Below, one piece after another: positions 6,320 to 13,680 of a DNA stretch of 19,887 bases (the first letter of the stretch is position 1; every line of letters begins with the position of its first letter). The stretch covers positions 1 through 19,887 of the forward strand of contig DASVDF010000033.1 of NCBI GenBank assembly GCA_036381215.1, in the 5' to 3' direction. Below the pieces are notes generated by a model. That model was not told the DNA's origin. It saw only the letters and a list, made by a program, of their open reading frames with translations, and did not search any database. The stretch comes from IDS-8 sp036381215. GTDB lineage: Bacteria > Pseudomonadota > Gammaproteobacteria > Steroidobacterales > Woeseiaceae. The position numbers and the translations under genes were made by a program.

Positions 6320-7234
6320 ATGACGCGGCGGCTCGCCAGCATCTGCGGAGGTCTTGCGGTGCTGACGGGCGCGGTGGCCGGGGAGGACGTGCCCTACAGC
6401 CGGGACGGCGCGGACACCTGCCTCGGCTGTCACGACGATCCGCAGACGCTCGCGCTGTTCGCGGGGCCGCACGCGGTGCCTACGGACCCGCGCGGTCCCT
6501 TCGGCCAGGGCCAATTGCAGTGCGAGGCCTGCCACGGTCCGGGGGGAAACCACGCGGCGCGGGTCCGGCGCGGCGAGGAGCGCCCGCCGGTGGTGCGCTT
6601 CGGTTCCGGCGGGCTCACCGAGGTTTCGGTGCAGAACGCCATGTGCACCGGTTGCCATGCCCCCGACCTCGGCTTCGGCTGGCACGGCGGTCCGCACGAC
6701 CTGAGCGACGTCGCCTGCGCCGACTGCCACACGAGCCACGGCGGCGTGGATCCCGTGCTCGAGACCGCTACGCAGCCGGAGATCTGCGCGAACTGTCACC
6801 GACGTGAGCGCAATGAAACGCTGAAGGCGTTCGCGCACCCGGTGGACGATGGCGCGATGGCCTGCACCGGCTGCCACAGCCCGCACGGCGAGACGACCGA
6901 GGGACAGCTCGTGCAGCGCACGATCAACGATACCTGTTACGCGTGCCACGCCGAGAAGCGGGGCCCGTATCTCTGGGAGCACCAGCCCGCGACCGAGGAT
7001 TGCACGCTCTGCCACTCACCGCACGGCTCCAATCAACCCGCCATGCTCGCGCGGCGTGCGCCCCTGCTGTGCCAGGGCTGCCACGCCGAGGCCGGCCATC
7101 CGAGCATCGTGCACGACGCGGACGGCGTGGCCGCGGCCATTCCGTCGCAATACCTGCTAGGCAACAGCTGCCTGAACTGCCACACGCAGGTGCACGGCTC
7201 GAATCATCCGTCCGGATCGCGACTGATGCGCTAG
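6320..7234 (+). CDS. mtrA: MtrA/PioA-family periplasmic decaheme cytochrome c
   Basis: A 304-residue exported protein with ten CXXCH sites at residues 34, 68, 109, 133, 156, 182, 206, 228, 251 and 284. The signal peptide is MTRRLASICGGLAVLTGAVAG, cleaved near residue 21. Repeated pairs of CxxCH followed by SPHG or TSHG, with distal histidines between sites, are typical of the MtrA/DmsE/PioA family, in which the ten haems form a linear wire inside the MtrB barrel. It is slightly shorter than Shewanella MtrA (about 333 residues) and lacks the long N-terminal extension of PioA. It lies 35 bases after mtrC and 13 bases before mtrB, so the three form one operon. An alternative start at 6302 adds six residues. 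It takes electrons from the periplasmic carrier and passes them to MtrC, or the reverse in an oxidising system. Confidence 0.95.
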   Translation: MTRRLASICGGLAVLTGAVAGEDVPYSRDGADTCLGCHDDPQTLALFAGPHAVPTDPRGPFGQGQLQCEACHGPGGNHAARVRRGEERPPVVRFGSGGLTEVSVQNAMCTGCHAPDLGFGWHGGPHDLSDVACADCHTSHGGVDPVLETATQPEICANCHRRERNETLKAFAHPVDDGAMACTGCHSPHGETTEGQLVQRTINDTCYACHAEKRGPYLWEHQPATEDCTLCHSPHGSNQPAMLARRAPLLCQGCHAEAGHPSIVHDADGVAAAIPSQYLLGNSCLNCHTQVHGSNHPSGSRLMR

Positions 7235-7247
7235 CGCGAGGTACACC

Positions 7248-9380
7248 GTGACATACGTGCCAGCATCGGCTGTTGCAGTCCTCGCGGGGCTCGCCGCGGG
7301 TACGCCGCTCGCGGCGGCCGAGCCGCCGGACACGAGCTCCTGGGTGTGCCAGTACTGCCCGTTCGCCACGGGACACCGGGCGGACGTGACGGCCGGCGCG
7401 AGCTATGTCAGCGATGATTCGGCCTGGTTCGGCGATGCGAGCGGCTACGACCAGCAAGGCGCCTACCTCGACGTACAGGGCAACGGCTCGTCCGTCTTCG
7501 ACAGCCGCGAGCTCGAGTGGCAGATCGAGGACGTGGCGCTCGATGCACGTCATCTGGCCGTCGCCGGCGGCCGCCCCGGACGCTACGAGCTCAGCCTCGA
7601 TTACCGCGAGCTGCCGCGCCACGTGTTCGACACGAGCGAAACGGTGTTCGTCGAGATCCCGGGCGACGGGCTCGCGCTGCCGGCGGGCTGGGTACGCGCG
7701 CCGACCACCGGCGGCTTCACCGCGCTGGAGAACACACTCGTCGAGCGCGACATCGCGAGCGAGCGCAACACCCTCGCGTTCGGCGCGGAGTACTTCCCTC
7801 ATCCCCACTGGCGGCTCTCCGCCGACTACCGCCGGCGCGAGCGCGACGGATTGCGCAGCGTCGGCGGGCCTTCGTTCACGCAGTCGAGCCTGCTTCCGGC
7901 ACCGTTCGACTACGCGACCGACGAGGCGGAAGCCGGATTGCGGTACTCGCTTGCGAGGGGTTGGGTCGAGCTCTCGTATTTCGGGTCGTTCTTCCAGAAC
8001 ACGCATCCCGGACTGGCGTGGGAAACGCCATTCACGTCCGCGCCGGGCTCGGAGACCGGCGTCCAGGCGCGTCCGCCGGACAATGCCTTCCAGCAACTGG
8101 CACTGGCAGGTGCCCGGCGCTTCGACGTTTACGACACGGTCGTCGCCTTCAACGTCGCCGGCGGACGCGCCGAGCAGGAGGACGTGTTGCTGCCCTACGC
8201 CAGCAACCCGTTACTGGCGCAGGCGCCGCTGCCGAGGCAGCGCCTGGACGGCAGGATCGATACGACCGAGGCCGCGCTGACGCTCTCGGCGCGCCCGCTC
8301 GCGAAGGGCCGCGTCAGCCTGTCCTGGCGCCTCGACGACAAGGACAACCGTACGCCCGTCGAGACCTGGACCCGCATCATCGTCGACACCTTCAACTCCG
8401 GCGACCCCGAGCAGAACGTGCCATACAGCTACCGCAGGAACACGCTCGAAGCCGAGGCACGCTACGACCTGTCGCGATCGCTCACGCTCGGTGGCGGCGT
8501 CGAACGCCTCGACACCGATCGCGATCACCAGGCGGTCGCCTCGCAGACCGAGGACAGCGGCTGGGCGCTGCTCGAGTGGAGGCCGAATTCGCTGTTCGAG
8601 ATCAGGACCCGGGGCGGCACGGCCGAACGCGACATCGGAGAGTACGACGAGAACCTCGCCGCGGCCGCCGGCCAGAATCCGCTGCTGCGCAAGTACAATC
8701 TCGCCTACCGCTATCGCCGCTTCGGCGAGCTGGACGTGAGCGGCGCCCTTCCCGAGACCCCGGTTTTGCTTTCCCTGGACGTCACCTACGCCGAGGACGA
8801 GTACACGAAGTCGCTGCTCGGACTCACGGAGGGGGACGACTTGCGCATCGCCGGCGACTTGAGCTTCACGCTGAACGAGAGGCGCTATTTCTACGTACAC
8901 GGCGGCTACGAGCGCATCGACTCGGAGCAGCGGGGCAGCGAATCGTTCGGCCTGCCGGACTGGTCCGCCGGCATCAGCGATCGCTTCGTGAGCGCGGGCG
9001 CCGGCATGCGTTTCCGGCAGATCGCGGACAACATGGATTTCACGCTCGACTACACCTACGCGGCCGGCAGAACCGAGATCGCGACCCACTCGTCGTCCGG
9101 GGGATTCAGCACGTTCCCGGACCTGGTGACCGACATGAGCTCGCTCTGCCTCGAGCTCGACTGGACGCGATCGGCGCGCCTCTCCATCGGCGCCCACCTG
9201 CGCTGGGACACCATCGACATGGACGACTGGGCGCTCGACGGTGTCGCGCCGGATACCGTGCCGGTGCTGCTGTCGCTCGGCGCGGAGCCCTGGGATTACG
9301 ACCTCCTGTTCTTCGGCATCGGCTTCACCTGGCGCGTCGGCGGGGAGGAGGAAACAGCGTCCGGCGGGGAAGACCGCTGA
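7248..9380 (+). CDS. mtrB: MtrB/PioB-family outer-membrane beta-barrel
   Basis: A 710-residue outer-membrane porin that sheathes MtrA and docks the surface cytochrome. It starts at GTG 7248 behind an AGGT-type ribosome site, with a signal peptide ending LAAA near residue 24. The mature N-terminus carries CQYC (Cys34/Cys37), the CXXC hallmark of MtrB proteins. The rest is a long run of amphipathic strands with alternating aromatic and polar residues (for example YELSLDYRELPRHVF, WRLSADYRRRERDGLRSVGG, MDFTLDYTYAAGRTEI), consistent with a large barrel. The last strand, LLFFGIGFTWRV, is followed by about 13 hydrophilic residues (GGEEETASGGEDR) where most outer-membrane barrels end on an aromatic residue. 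It is the third gene of mtrCAB, followed by a hairpin. Confidence 0.93.
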   Translation: MTYVPASAVAVLAGLAAGTPLAAAEPPDTSSWVCQYCPFATGHRADVTAGASYVSDDSAWFGDASGYDQQGAYLDVQGNGSSVFDSRELEWQIEDVALDARHLAVAGGRPGRYELSLDYRELPRHVFDTSETVFVEIPGDGLALPAGWVRAPTTGGFTALENTLVERDIASERNTLAFGAEYFPHPHWRLSADYRRRERDGLRSVGGPSFTQSSLLPAPFDYATDEAEAGLRYSLARGWVELSYFGSFFQNTHPGLAWETPFTSAPGSETGVQARPPDNAFQQLALAGARRFDVYDTVVAFNVAGGRAEQEDVLLPYASNPLLAQAPLPRQRLDGRIDTTEAALTLSARPLAKGRVSLSWRLDDKDNRTPVETWTRIIVDTFNSGDPEQNVPYSYRRNTLEAEARYDLSRSLTLGGGVERLDTDRDHQAVASQTEDSGWALLEWRPNSLFEIRTRGGTAERDIGEYDENLAAAAGQNPLLRKYNLAYRYRRFGELDVSGALPETPVLLSLDVTYAEDEYTKSLLGLTEGDDLRIAGDLSFTLNERRYFYVHGGYERIDSEQRGSESFGLPDWSAGISDRFVSAGAGMRFRQIADNMDFTLDYTYAAGRTEIATHSSSGGFSTFPDLVTDMSSLCLELDWTRSARLSIGAHLRWDTIDMDDWALDGVAPDTVPVLLSLGAEPWDYDLLFFGIGFTWRVGGEEETASGGEDR

Positions 9381-9383
9381 CCG

Positions 9384-9412
9384 GTGCTCGTCCGCGCATC
9401 GGCGCGGAGCAC
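9384..9412 (+). terminator. Hairpin after mtrB, possible terminator
   Basis: GTGCTC-GT-CCGCGC and GCGCGG-AGCAC form a GC-rich stem with a small bulge and an ATCG-type loop four bases after the mtrB stop. Only a short TTT follows (9418-9420), so Rho-independent termination would be weak. It separates the EET operon from the promoter of the toxin-antitoxin pair. Confidence 0.5.
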
Positions 9413-9418
9413 AGAGGT

Positions 9419-9447
9419 TTGCCAGATGGCGCAGGATCGAGTATTCT
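9419..9447 (+). promoter_or_regulatory. Sigma70-type promoter of the toxin-antitoxin operon
   Basis: TTGCCA (9419-9424), a 17-base spacer and TATTCT (9442-9447) form the best sigma70-like promoter seen in the window. The antitoxin ATG begins only 8 bases after the -10 box, so transcription should start at or within a base or two of the start codon. No Shine-Dalgarno is visible. The message is therefore probably leaderless. Confidence 0.6.
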
Positions 9448-9454
9448 GACGCAT

Positions 9455-9871
9455 ATGGCAAGAACAGCGACCGTCAGGAAGACCCCGCCGGGGCCACGCC
9501 CCCTCGAGGATTTCGATCCGTCGGAGGTCGACGCCGTCGCCCTCAAGGCGTTTTTCAATCTTGCGGCCGAGTGGAGCCTCGGCCGCGAGGAGCAGGTCAC
9601 GCTGCTCGGCGCGCCCAGCCAGCGGACCTTCTACCGCTGGCGCGCGGGCAAGGTCGCGGGCCTCCCGCGGGACACGCTGGAGCGGATCAGCGTGCTCGTC
9701 GGGATCTACAAGGCGATCAACATCCTGCTGCCGGTGCGCGAACGCGCCGCCGCCTGGATCAAGCGGCCCAACAAAGCGTTCGGCGGCGCGTCGGCTCTTG
9801 ACGTCATGCTGCAAGGCCAGGTGGACGACCTCTACCAGGTTCGCCGCTACCTGGACGCGTGGCGTGGCTGA
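9455..9871 (+). CDS. Xre/MbcA/ParS-family antitoxin (DUF2384)
   Basis: A 138-residue small basic protein. The middle (about 28-90) reads as a helical Xre-like DNA-binding fold, including EEQVTLLGAPSQRTFYRWRAGK and LPRDTLERISVLVGIYKAINILLP. The C-terminal part, WIKRPNKAFGGASALDVMLQG followed by a helix to the end, is the toxin-binding motif of the MbcA/ParS/Xre antitoxin family. The ATG at 9455 was chosen because the promoter -10 box ends at 9447 and the N-terminal residues look natural. The stop overlaps the start of the RES toxin by 8 bases, the usual antitoxin-first order. It should neutralise the toxin and autoregulate the operon. Family membership is confident; regulation is inferred. Confidence 0.9.
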   Translation: MARTATVRKTPPGPRPLEDFDPSEVDAVALKAFFNLAAEWSLGREEQVTLLGAPSQRTFYRWRAGKVAGLPRDTLERISVLVGIYKAINILLPVRERAAAWIKRPNKAFGGASALDVMLQGQVDDLYQVRRYLDAWRG

Positions 9872-10553
9872 GGCGCCGCGGCGCCGCAATATCGCCGGCA
9901 CCACGCAGTACCGAATCGTTCCGTCGATTTTCCCGCCCGTTGCCCTGTTCGAAACCCTCGTCTCCGCCGACGAGCTCGAGGTGCTGTACGCGATCGAATC
10001 GCTGACCAACGACCGCCTGAATGCGCAGGCCGGGAACCTGTACCTGGTGCCGAAAGGGGAATGGGTGACCGGTCCGGGCGCATCGGTCGTCATGGCCGCG
10101 TTCACGCACATCGGCCGCGCGAGCCGCTTCAGCGCCGGGACTTACGGCGTGTACTACGCGGGGCGCGACCTGGACACCGCCATTGCGGAAACCGTCTTCC
10201 ACAGCGAGCGCCGGTTGCGCGATACCGACGAGGCAGCGATCGAGCTCGACATGCGCTGCTATGTCGGCACGGTCGAGACGGCGCTCGAGGACATTCGCGG
10301 CCGGCGCTTCGCGCATCTCCAGGATCCGGACCTCGCGACCTGGCCCGTGTGCCAGGCTTTCGGGAGTCGCCGCCGCGATGCCGGCGCGTTCGGGCTCTTG
10401 TACCGGAGCGCGAGGCACAAGGATGGCGAATGCGTTGCCGCCTTTCGCCCCCGGGCGGTATCGCTGCCCGCTCAAGGCCAGCATTTCCGCTACTGCTGGA
10501 ACGGCGAACGCATCGACCGGGTCATGACCGTGAGCCGGATCCGCGAGCTTTGA
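9864..10553 (+). CDS. RES-domain toxin (probable NAD+-degrading)
   Basis: A 229-residue RES-family protein. Characterised relatives (MbcT and similar) destroy NAD+ by phosphorolysis or hydrolysis, or ADP-ribosylate a target (ParT), stopping growth when the antitoxin is lost. Conserved features are an N-terminal YRIV (Arg17), RFSAGTYGVYYAGRDLDTAIAETVFH (Arg88, Tyr97/98, Glu109) and LYRSARHKDGECVAAFRP (Ser182). These supply the Arg, Glu and Ser that name the family. The GTG at 9864 overlaps the antitoxin gene's end, so translation is likely coupled. No signal peptide or membrane segment is seen. Which of the known RES chemistries it uses cannot be told from sequence alone. It runs convergently into apaH, 21 bases away. 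Confidence 0.88.
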   Translation: MAEAPRRRNIAGTTQYRIVPSIFPPVALFETLVSADELEVLYAIESLTNDRLNAQAGNLYLVPKGEWVTGPGASVVMAAFTHIGRASRFSAGTYGVYYAGRDLDTAIAETVFHSERRLRDTDEAAIELDMRCYVGTVETALEDIRGRRFAHLQDPDLATWPVCQAFGSRRRDAGAFGLLYRSARHKDGECVAAFRPRAVSLPAQGQHFRYCWNGERIDRVMTVSRIREL

Positions 10554-10558
10554 AGCAG

Positions 10559-10588
10559 GCCTCGCTAGGCCTCGCTAGGCCTCGCTGC
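10559..10588 (+). repeat. Three tandem 10-base repeats between the RES toxin gene and apaH
   Basis: GGCCTCGCTA occurs three times in tandem, the last copy ending in G. It spans the convergent junction and encodes the end of ApaH, whose TAG stop lies in the second copy. Because AGGCCT is its own reverse complement, adjacent copies can pair as 6-base stems with a CGCT loop on either strand, so it might work as a weak two-way terminator. It may equally be a simple slippage expansion. Confidence 0.7.
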
Positions 10589-11393
10589 AGTCGACTTGCG
10601 TCACCTTCGGCCGCTTGCCGAGGCGCACGGCGGTGAGCTCGCGATTCCAGACGCAGCCGGAATCGAGACCGATGAAGTCCGGCCCGATCATCAGGCCCAG
10701 GGCCGACCAGTGGCCGAAGACGATGCGCGTGCCGCGCCAGCGCGCGTCGGGAATGGCGTACCAGGGCGTGAGACCCTTCTTCGCATCCGCCGGCGGACCC
10801 TTGTGTGAGAAATCGAGCCGTCCGTCCGTGGCAACCATGCGCATGCGCGTCAGCGCGTTCACGATGTAGCGGAGGCGCTTGTTGCCCTCGAGCTCACCCG
10901 ACCAGCGGGCGGGCGTATTGCCGTAGAGCTTCGCCACGAAGCGGCGGTAATCGTCGCCGCGCAGGACGGCCTCAACCTCCGCGGCGCGCTTCAGCGCCTT
11001 CTTCACGGTCCACTCCGGTGGCAGGCCGGCATGCACCATCAAGGTATGCCGTTTCCTGTCGTAATGGGCGAGCGGCCGCGCGCGCAGCCACGCGACCAGC
11101 TCCTCGCAATCGGGCGCTTTCAGCACCGGCTCGAGGGACGGATCCGGGTCGGGTCCGCCCTTCGTGCCCTCCGTCATCGCGATCAGGTGCAGGTCGTGGT
11201 TGCCGAGCACGGTCGTGACCACGTCGCCGAGCCCGCGCACGAAGCGCAGCACCTCGAGCGATTGCGGTCCGCGATTGACGAGATCGCCGGTGAGCCACAG
11301 GCGGTCGCGCCCGGGATCGAACCCGAGTCGGTCGAGCAGGCGACGGAAGGGATCGTAGCAGCCCTGGATGTCGCCGATGGCGTAGACCGACAC
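10575..11393 (-). CDS. apaH: Symmetrical bis(5'-nucleosyl)-tetraphosphatase ApaH
   Basis: ApaH hydrolyses Ap4A to two ADP and also removes Np4 caps from RNA in enterobacteria. The 272-residue protein carries the metallophosphatase motifs GDIQG (7-11), GDLVNRG (36-42) and GNHD (64-67), with later histidines in HAGLPPEW and GHWSALG. It starts at GTG 11393, whose first base is the last base of the apaG TAG stop, so the two are tightly coupled. It is the last gene of the lptD-surA-pdxA-rsmA-apaG-apaH unit. Its final codons lie in a 10-base tandem repeat. The core is intact and of normal length. Confidence 0.96.
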   Translation of the reverse strand: MSVYAIGDIQGCYDPFRRLLDRLGFDPGRDRLWLTGDLVNRGPQSLEVLRFVRGLGDVVTTVLGNHDLHLIAMTEGTKGGPDPDPSLEPVLKAPDCEELVAWLRARPLAHYDRKRHTLMVHAGLPPEWTVKKALKRAAEVEAVLRGDDYRRFVAKLYGNTPARWSGELEGNKRLRYIVNALTRMRMVATDGRLDFSHKGPPADAKKGLTPWYAIPDARWRGTRIVFGHWSALGLMIGPDFIGLDSGCVWNRELTAVRLGKRPKVTQVDCSEA

Positions 11394-11773
11394 TAGTGCA
11401 GAACGCCGGGAACCGCGAGCGTGAAGGGCGGGATGGGAGCGTCGAAGCTCACGCCGTTGTCGGCCTCCATGCGGTAGCTGCCCTGCATGGCGCCGACCGG
11501 CGTTTCGAGGATTGCGCCGCTCGAATAGCGGAACCGCTCGCCGGGGTGCAGGTACGGTTGCTCGCCGACCACGCCGTCCCCGCGTACCTCCTGCACCTTG
11601 CCGTTCGCGTCGGTGATCACCCAGTGACGGCTGAGCAGGCGCGCGGGTGTGCTTCCGAGGTTGGAGATGGTGATGGTATAGGCGAAGACGTAGCGCCCGA
11701 TTTCCGGCTCGGACTGGTCATCGATGTAGTTGGTCGCTACCTCGATACTGATTTCGCAGTCGGTTTCGCTCAT
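11393..11773 (-). CDS. apaG: ApaG, Co2+/Mg2+ efflux-associated protein
   Basis: A 126-residue all-beta protein of the ApaG family (fibronectin-like fold) whose biochemical function is not settled. Diagnostic blocks are RYVFAYTITISNLGSTPARLLSRHWVITDANG, VRGDGVVGEQPYLHPGERFRYSSG and PVGAMQGSYRMEADNG. It lies between rsmA (55 bases upstream) and apaH (1-base overlap), its standard gammaproteobacterial position. Length and motifs are normal. Confidence 0.96.
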   Translation of the reverse strand: MSETDCEISIEVATNYIDDQSEPEIGRYVFAYTITISNLGSTPARLLSRHWVITDANGKVQEVRGDGVVGEQPYLHPGERFRYSSGAILETPVGAMQGSYRMEADNGVSFDAPIPPFTLAVPGVLH

Positions 11774-11828
11774 CTCGATCCATTTTAGCTTGGGGGAGGG
11801 TGGGCCGCACCAGCCGGCGCGGAGCTGT

Positions 11829-12641
11829 TCACATTGTGAAGCGCCGATCGCGGTCAGTGACTTGCGGTCCCGCCACGGCGTTCGACAGCCGCACCCAGGA
11901 CGCGATCGGGACTGTCTCGGCGCGCCCGCCCGGATCGATCCCGGCCGCCTCCAGTTGCTCCGGCGGGACGGCGCCCTTCAGCGCGTTGCGCAGCGTCTTG
12001 CGGCGCTGGCCGAACGCCTGCTTCACGATACCCGACAGCCCCGCCGCGTCCGCGATCGGCAATTCGCCGGCAGGTCGAGGGCGCAGCCGCACCACGGCCG
12101 AGGTGACTTTCGGCGGCGGCGTGAACGCGCCCGGCGGCACGTCGAACAGGCTTTCCACGCGCATGTGACAGCCGAGCATCACGGTAAGCCGGCCGTACGC
12201 TTTCGTTCCCGGCGCCGCCGCCATGCGATCGACCACCTCCTTCTGCAGCATGAAGTGCAGGTCGCGCAGCGCGTGCCGTACCTCGATCATGCGAAACAGG
12301 AGCGGCGTGGAGATGTTATAGGGCAGGTTGCCCACGACGCGCAGCTCCGCGCCGAGGCTCGCAACATCGAAGGCGAGGGCGTCCGCTTCGACGATGGTGA
12401 CGTTGTCCTCGTTCGCGAAACGCTCGCGTAACCACGCCGCGAGATCGCGATCGAGCTCGAGCGCAGTGAGCCGCGCGCCCGAGCGGGCGAGGGGCGCGGT
12501 GATGGCGCCGCGCCCGGGGCCGATCTCGACCAGCACGTCGTCCGTCCGCGGGGCGATCACCGAGACGATGCGCTCGATGTAGTGCGGGTCGTGAAGGAAG
12601 TGCTGGCCGAAACGCTTGCGGGCGCGCCCCGGAGCGATCAT
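11829..12641 (-). CDS. rsmA: 16S rRNA dimethyladenosine transferase RsmA (KsgA)
   Basis: This SAM-dependent enzyme dimethylates A1518 and A1519 of 16S rRNA during 30S maturation. The 270-residue protein has the N-terminal RKRFGQHFLHDP, SAM-binding VEIGPGRGAITAPL (38-51), an acidic residue in ALELD, and the adenosine-binding NLPYNIS (105-111), followed by the FMLQKEVVDRM and GRLTVMLGC blocks and PPPKVTSAVVRL. It starts at ATG 12641, 24 bases after the pdxA stop. A 13-base palindrome TTCACATTGTGAA overlaps its stop codon. Confidence 0.97.
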   Translation of the reverse strand: MIAPGRARKRFGQHFLHDPHYIERIVSVIAPRTDDVLVEIGPGRGAITAPLARSGARLTALELDRDLAAWLRERFANEDNVTIVEADALAFDVASLGAELRVVGNLPYNISTPLLFRMIEVRHALRDLHFMLQKEVVDRMAAAPGTKAYGRLTVMLGCHMRVESLFDVPPGAFTPPPKVTSAVVRLRPRPAGELPIADAAGLSGIVKQAFGQRRKTLRNALKGAVPPEQLEAAGIDPGGRAETVPIASWVRLSNAVAGPQVTDRDRRFTM

Positions 12642-12665
12642 CCCCGTGTGTCCCGAACGCGCACG

Positions 12666-13655
12666 TTACGCGCCGCCCGCGAGCTGCGCCGCGAGCTCCA
12701 CCGCCGCGAACAGGCTGCCCGGGTCCGCGCGCCCCGTGCCGGCGATGTCGAGCGCGGTGCCGTGATCGACCGACGTGCGCACGATCGGCAGGCCCAGCGT
12801 GACGTTCACGGCCTTGCCGAAGCCCGCGTACTTGAGCACCGGCAGCACCTGGTCGTGATACATGCCGAGCACGACGTCGGCAGGGCCCGCCGCCTGAGTG
12901 AATGCCGTATCGGCGGGCACCGGCCCGCGCACGTCGATGCCCGCCGCCTGCATGGCGGCGATGGCGGGTGCGATCACCTCGCGTTCTTCGCTGCCGAGGT
13001 GACCGCTTTCGCCGGCGTGCGGATTGAGGCCGCACACGAGAATGCGCGGTTGCGCGATGCGGAAGCGCTTCCGCAGATCGTCGTGCAGCACGCGCATGAC
13101 GGTTCCGAGCCGCTCCGCCGTAATGCGGCGCGGCACGTCCTTGAGCGGCAGGTGCGTCGTCGCGAGCGCAACGCGCAGCTCGCCCGCAACCAGCAGCATC
13201 ACCGGGTGCGGGCTGCCGAGCAGCTCGGCGATGAGCTCGGTGTGCCCGGAGAACGGGATGCCGGCGTCGTTGATCGTGCTCTTCTGCAAGGGGCCGGTGA
13301 CGAGCCCGGAAAACAGGCCGCGCCGGCAGCCGTCCACCGCGCGCCTCAGGCCCGCGATCAGCGCGTCGGCGTTGGCCGGGTCCGGCGTGCCGCAGACCGT
13401 CGGCCTCGCGAGGGACTGCGGGAGCACCCGCAGCGCACCGTCGCCGGGATTGCCGAGGTCGCCGGGAAGGCTCACCTCGCGCAAGCTCGCCTGCCTGCCG
13501 AGGCGCGCGGCGCGATCCCGGAGATTGGCCGGGTCCGCGAGCACGATCACCCGGTCGCGCCACGGCGAATCCGCGAGCGCGAGGATGAGCTCCGGTCCGA
13601 TGCCGGCCGGTTCCCCGGCGGTCACGATCAGGGGGCTGTCCGGAATCCCGCTCAC
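12666..13655 (-). CDS. pdxA: 4-hydroxythreonine-4-phosphate dehydrogenase PdxA
   Basis: PdxA oxidises 4-phosphohydroxy-L-threonine in the DXP-dependent route to pyridoxal 5'-phosphate. The 329-residue protein shows TAGEPAGIGPEL at the N-terminus, FSGHTELIAELLG (131-147), metal-binding histidines at about 168 (ATTHLP), 213 (LNPHAGE) and 267 (YHDQVLP), and the C-terminal RTSVDHGTALDIAGTG. It starts at GTG 13655, 25 bases after the surA stop. The PLP it helps make is the cofactor of the kynureninase encoded at the left edge, but that link is general, not specific. Confidence 0.97.
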   Translation of the reverse strand: MSGIPDSPLIVTAGEPAGIGPELILALADSPWRDRVIVLADPANLRDRAARLGRQASLREVSLPGDLGNPGDGALRVLPQSLARPTVCGTPDPANADALIAGLRRAVDGCRRGLFSGLVTGPLQKSTINDAGIPFSGHTELIAELLGSPHPVMLLVAGELRVALATTHLPLKDVPRRITAERLGTVMRVLHDDLRKRFRIAQPRILVCGLNPHAGESGHLGSEEREVIAPAIAAMQAAGIDVRGPVPADTAFTQAAGPADVVLGMYHDQVLPVLKYAGFGKAVNVTLGLPIVRTSVDHGTALDIAGTGRADPGSLFAAVELAAQLAGGA

Positions 13656-13680
13656 CCGGCCGGCCGCCGTGTCCGCGGCG

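Noticed and set aside
8211..9461. 416-residue antisense frame across mtrB and the antitoxin promoter
   Set aside because: It covers the MtrB barrel and the promoter and has no family signature; the same holds for the long antisense frames at 6924-8096, 479-1444 and 12582-13859.
10159..10553. Reading the RES protein as the 330-residue version starting at 9561
   Set aside because: The upstream 101 residues are out of frame with, and shadow, the antitoxin gene; GTG 9864 gives the normal RES length and a typical gene overlap.
11828..11840. Palindrome TTCACATTGTGAA as a CRP/FNR-type site for apaG
   Set aside because: The half-sites are in the inverse order to a CRP site and the spacing is wrong; it overlaps the rsmA stop codon and is probably chance.
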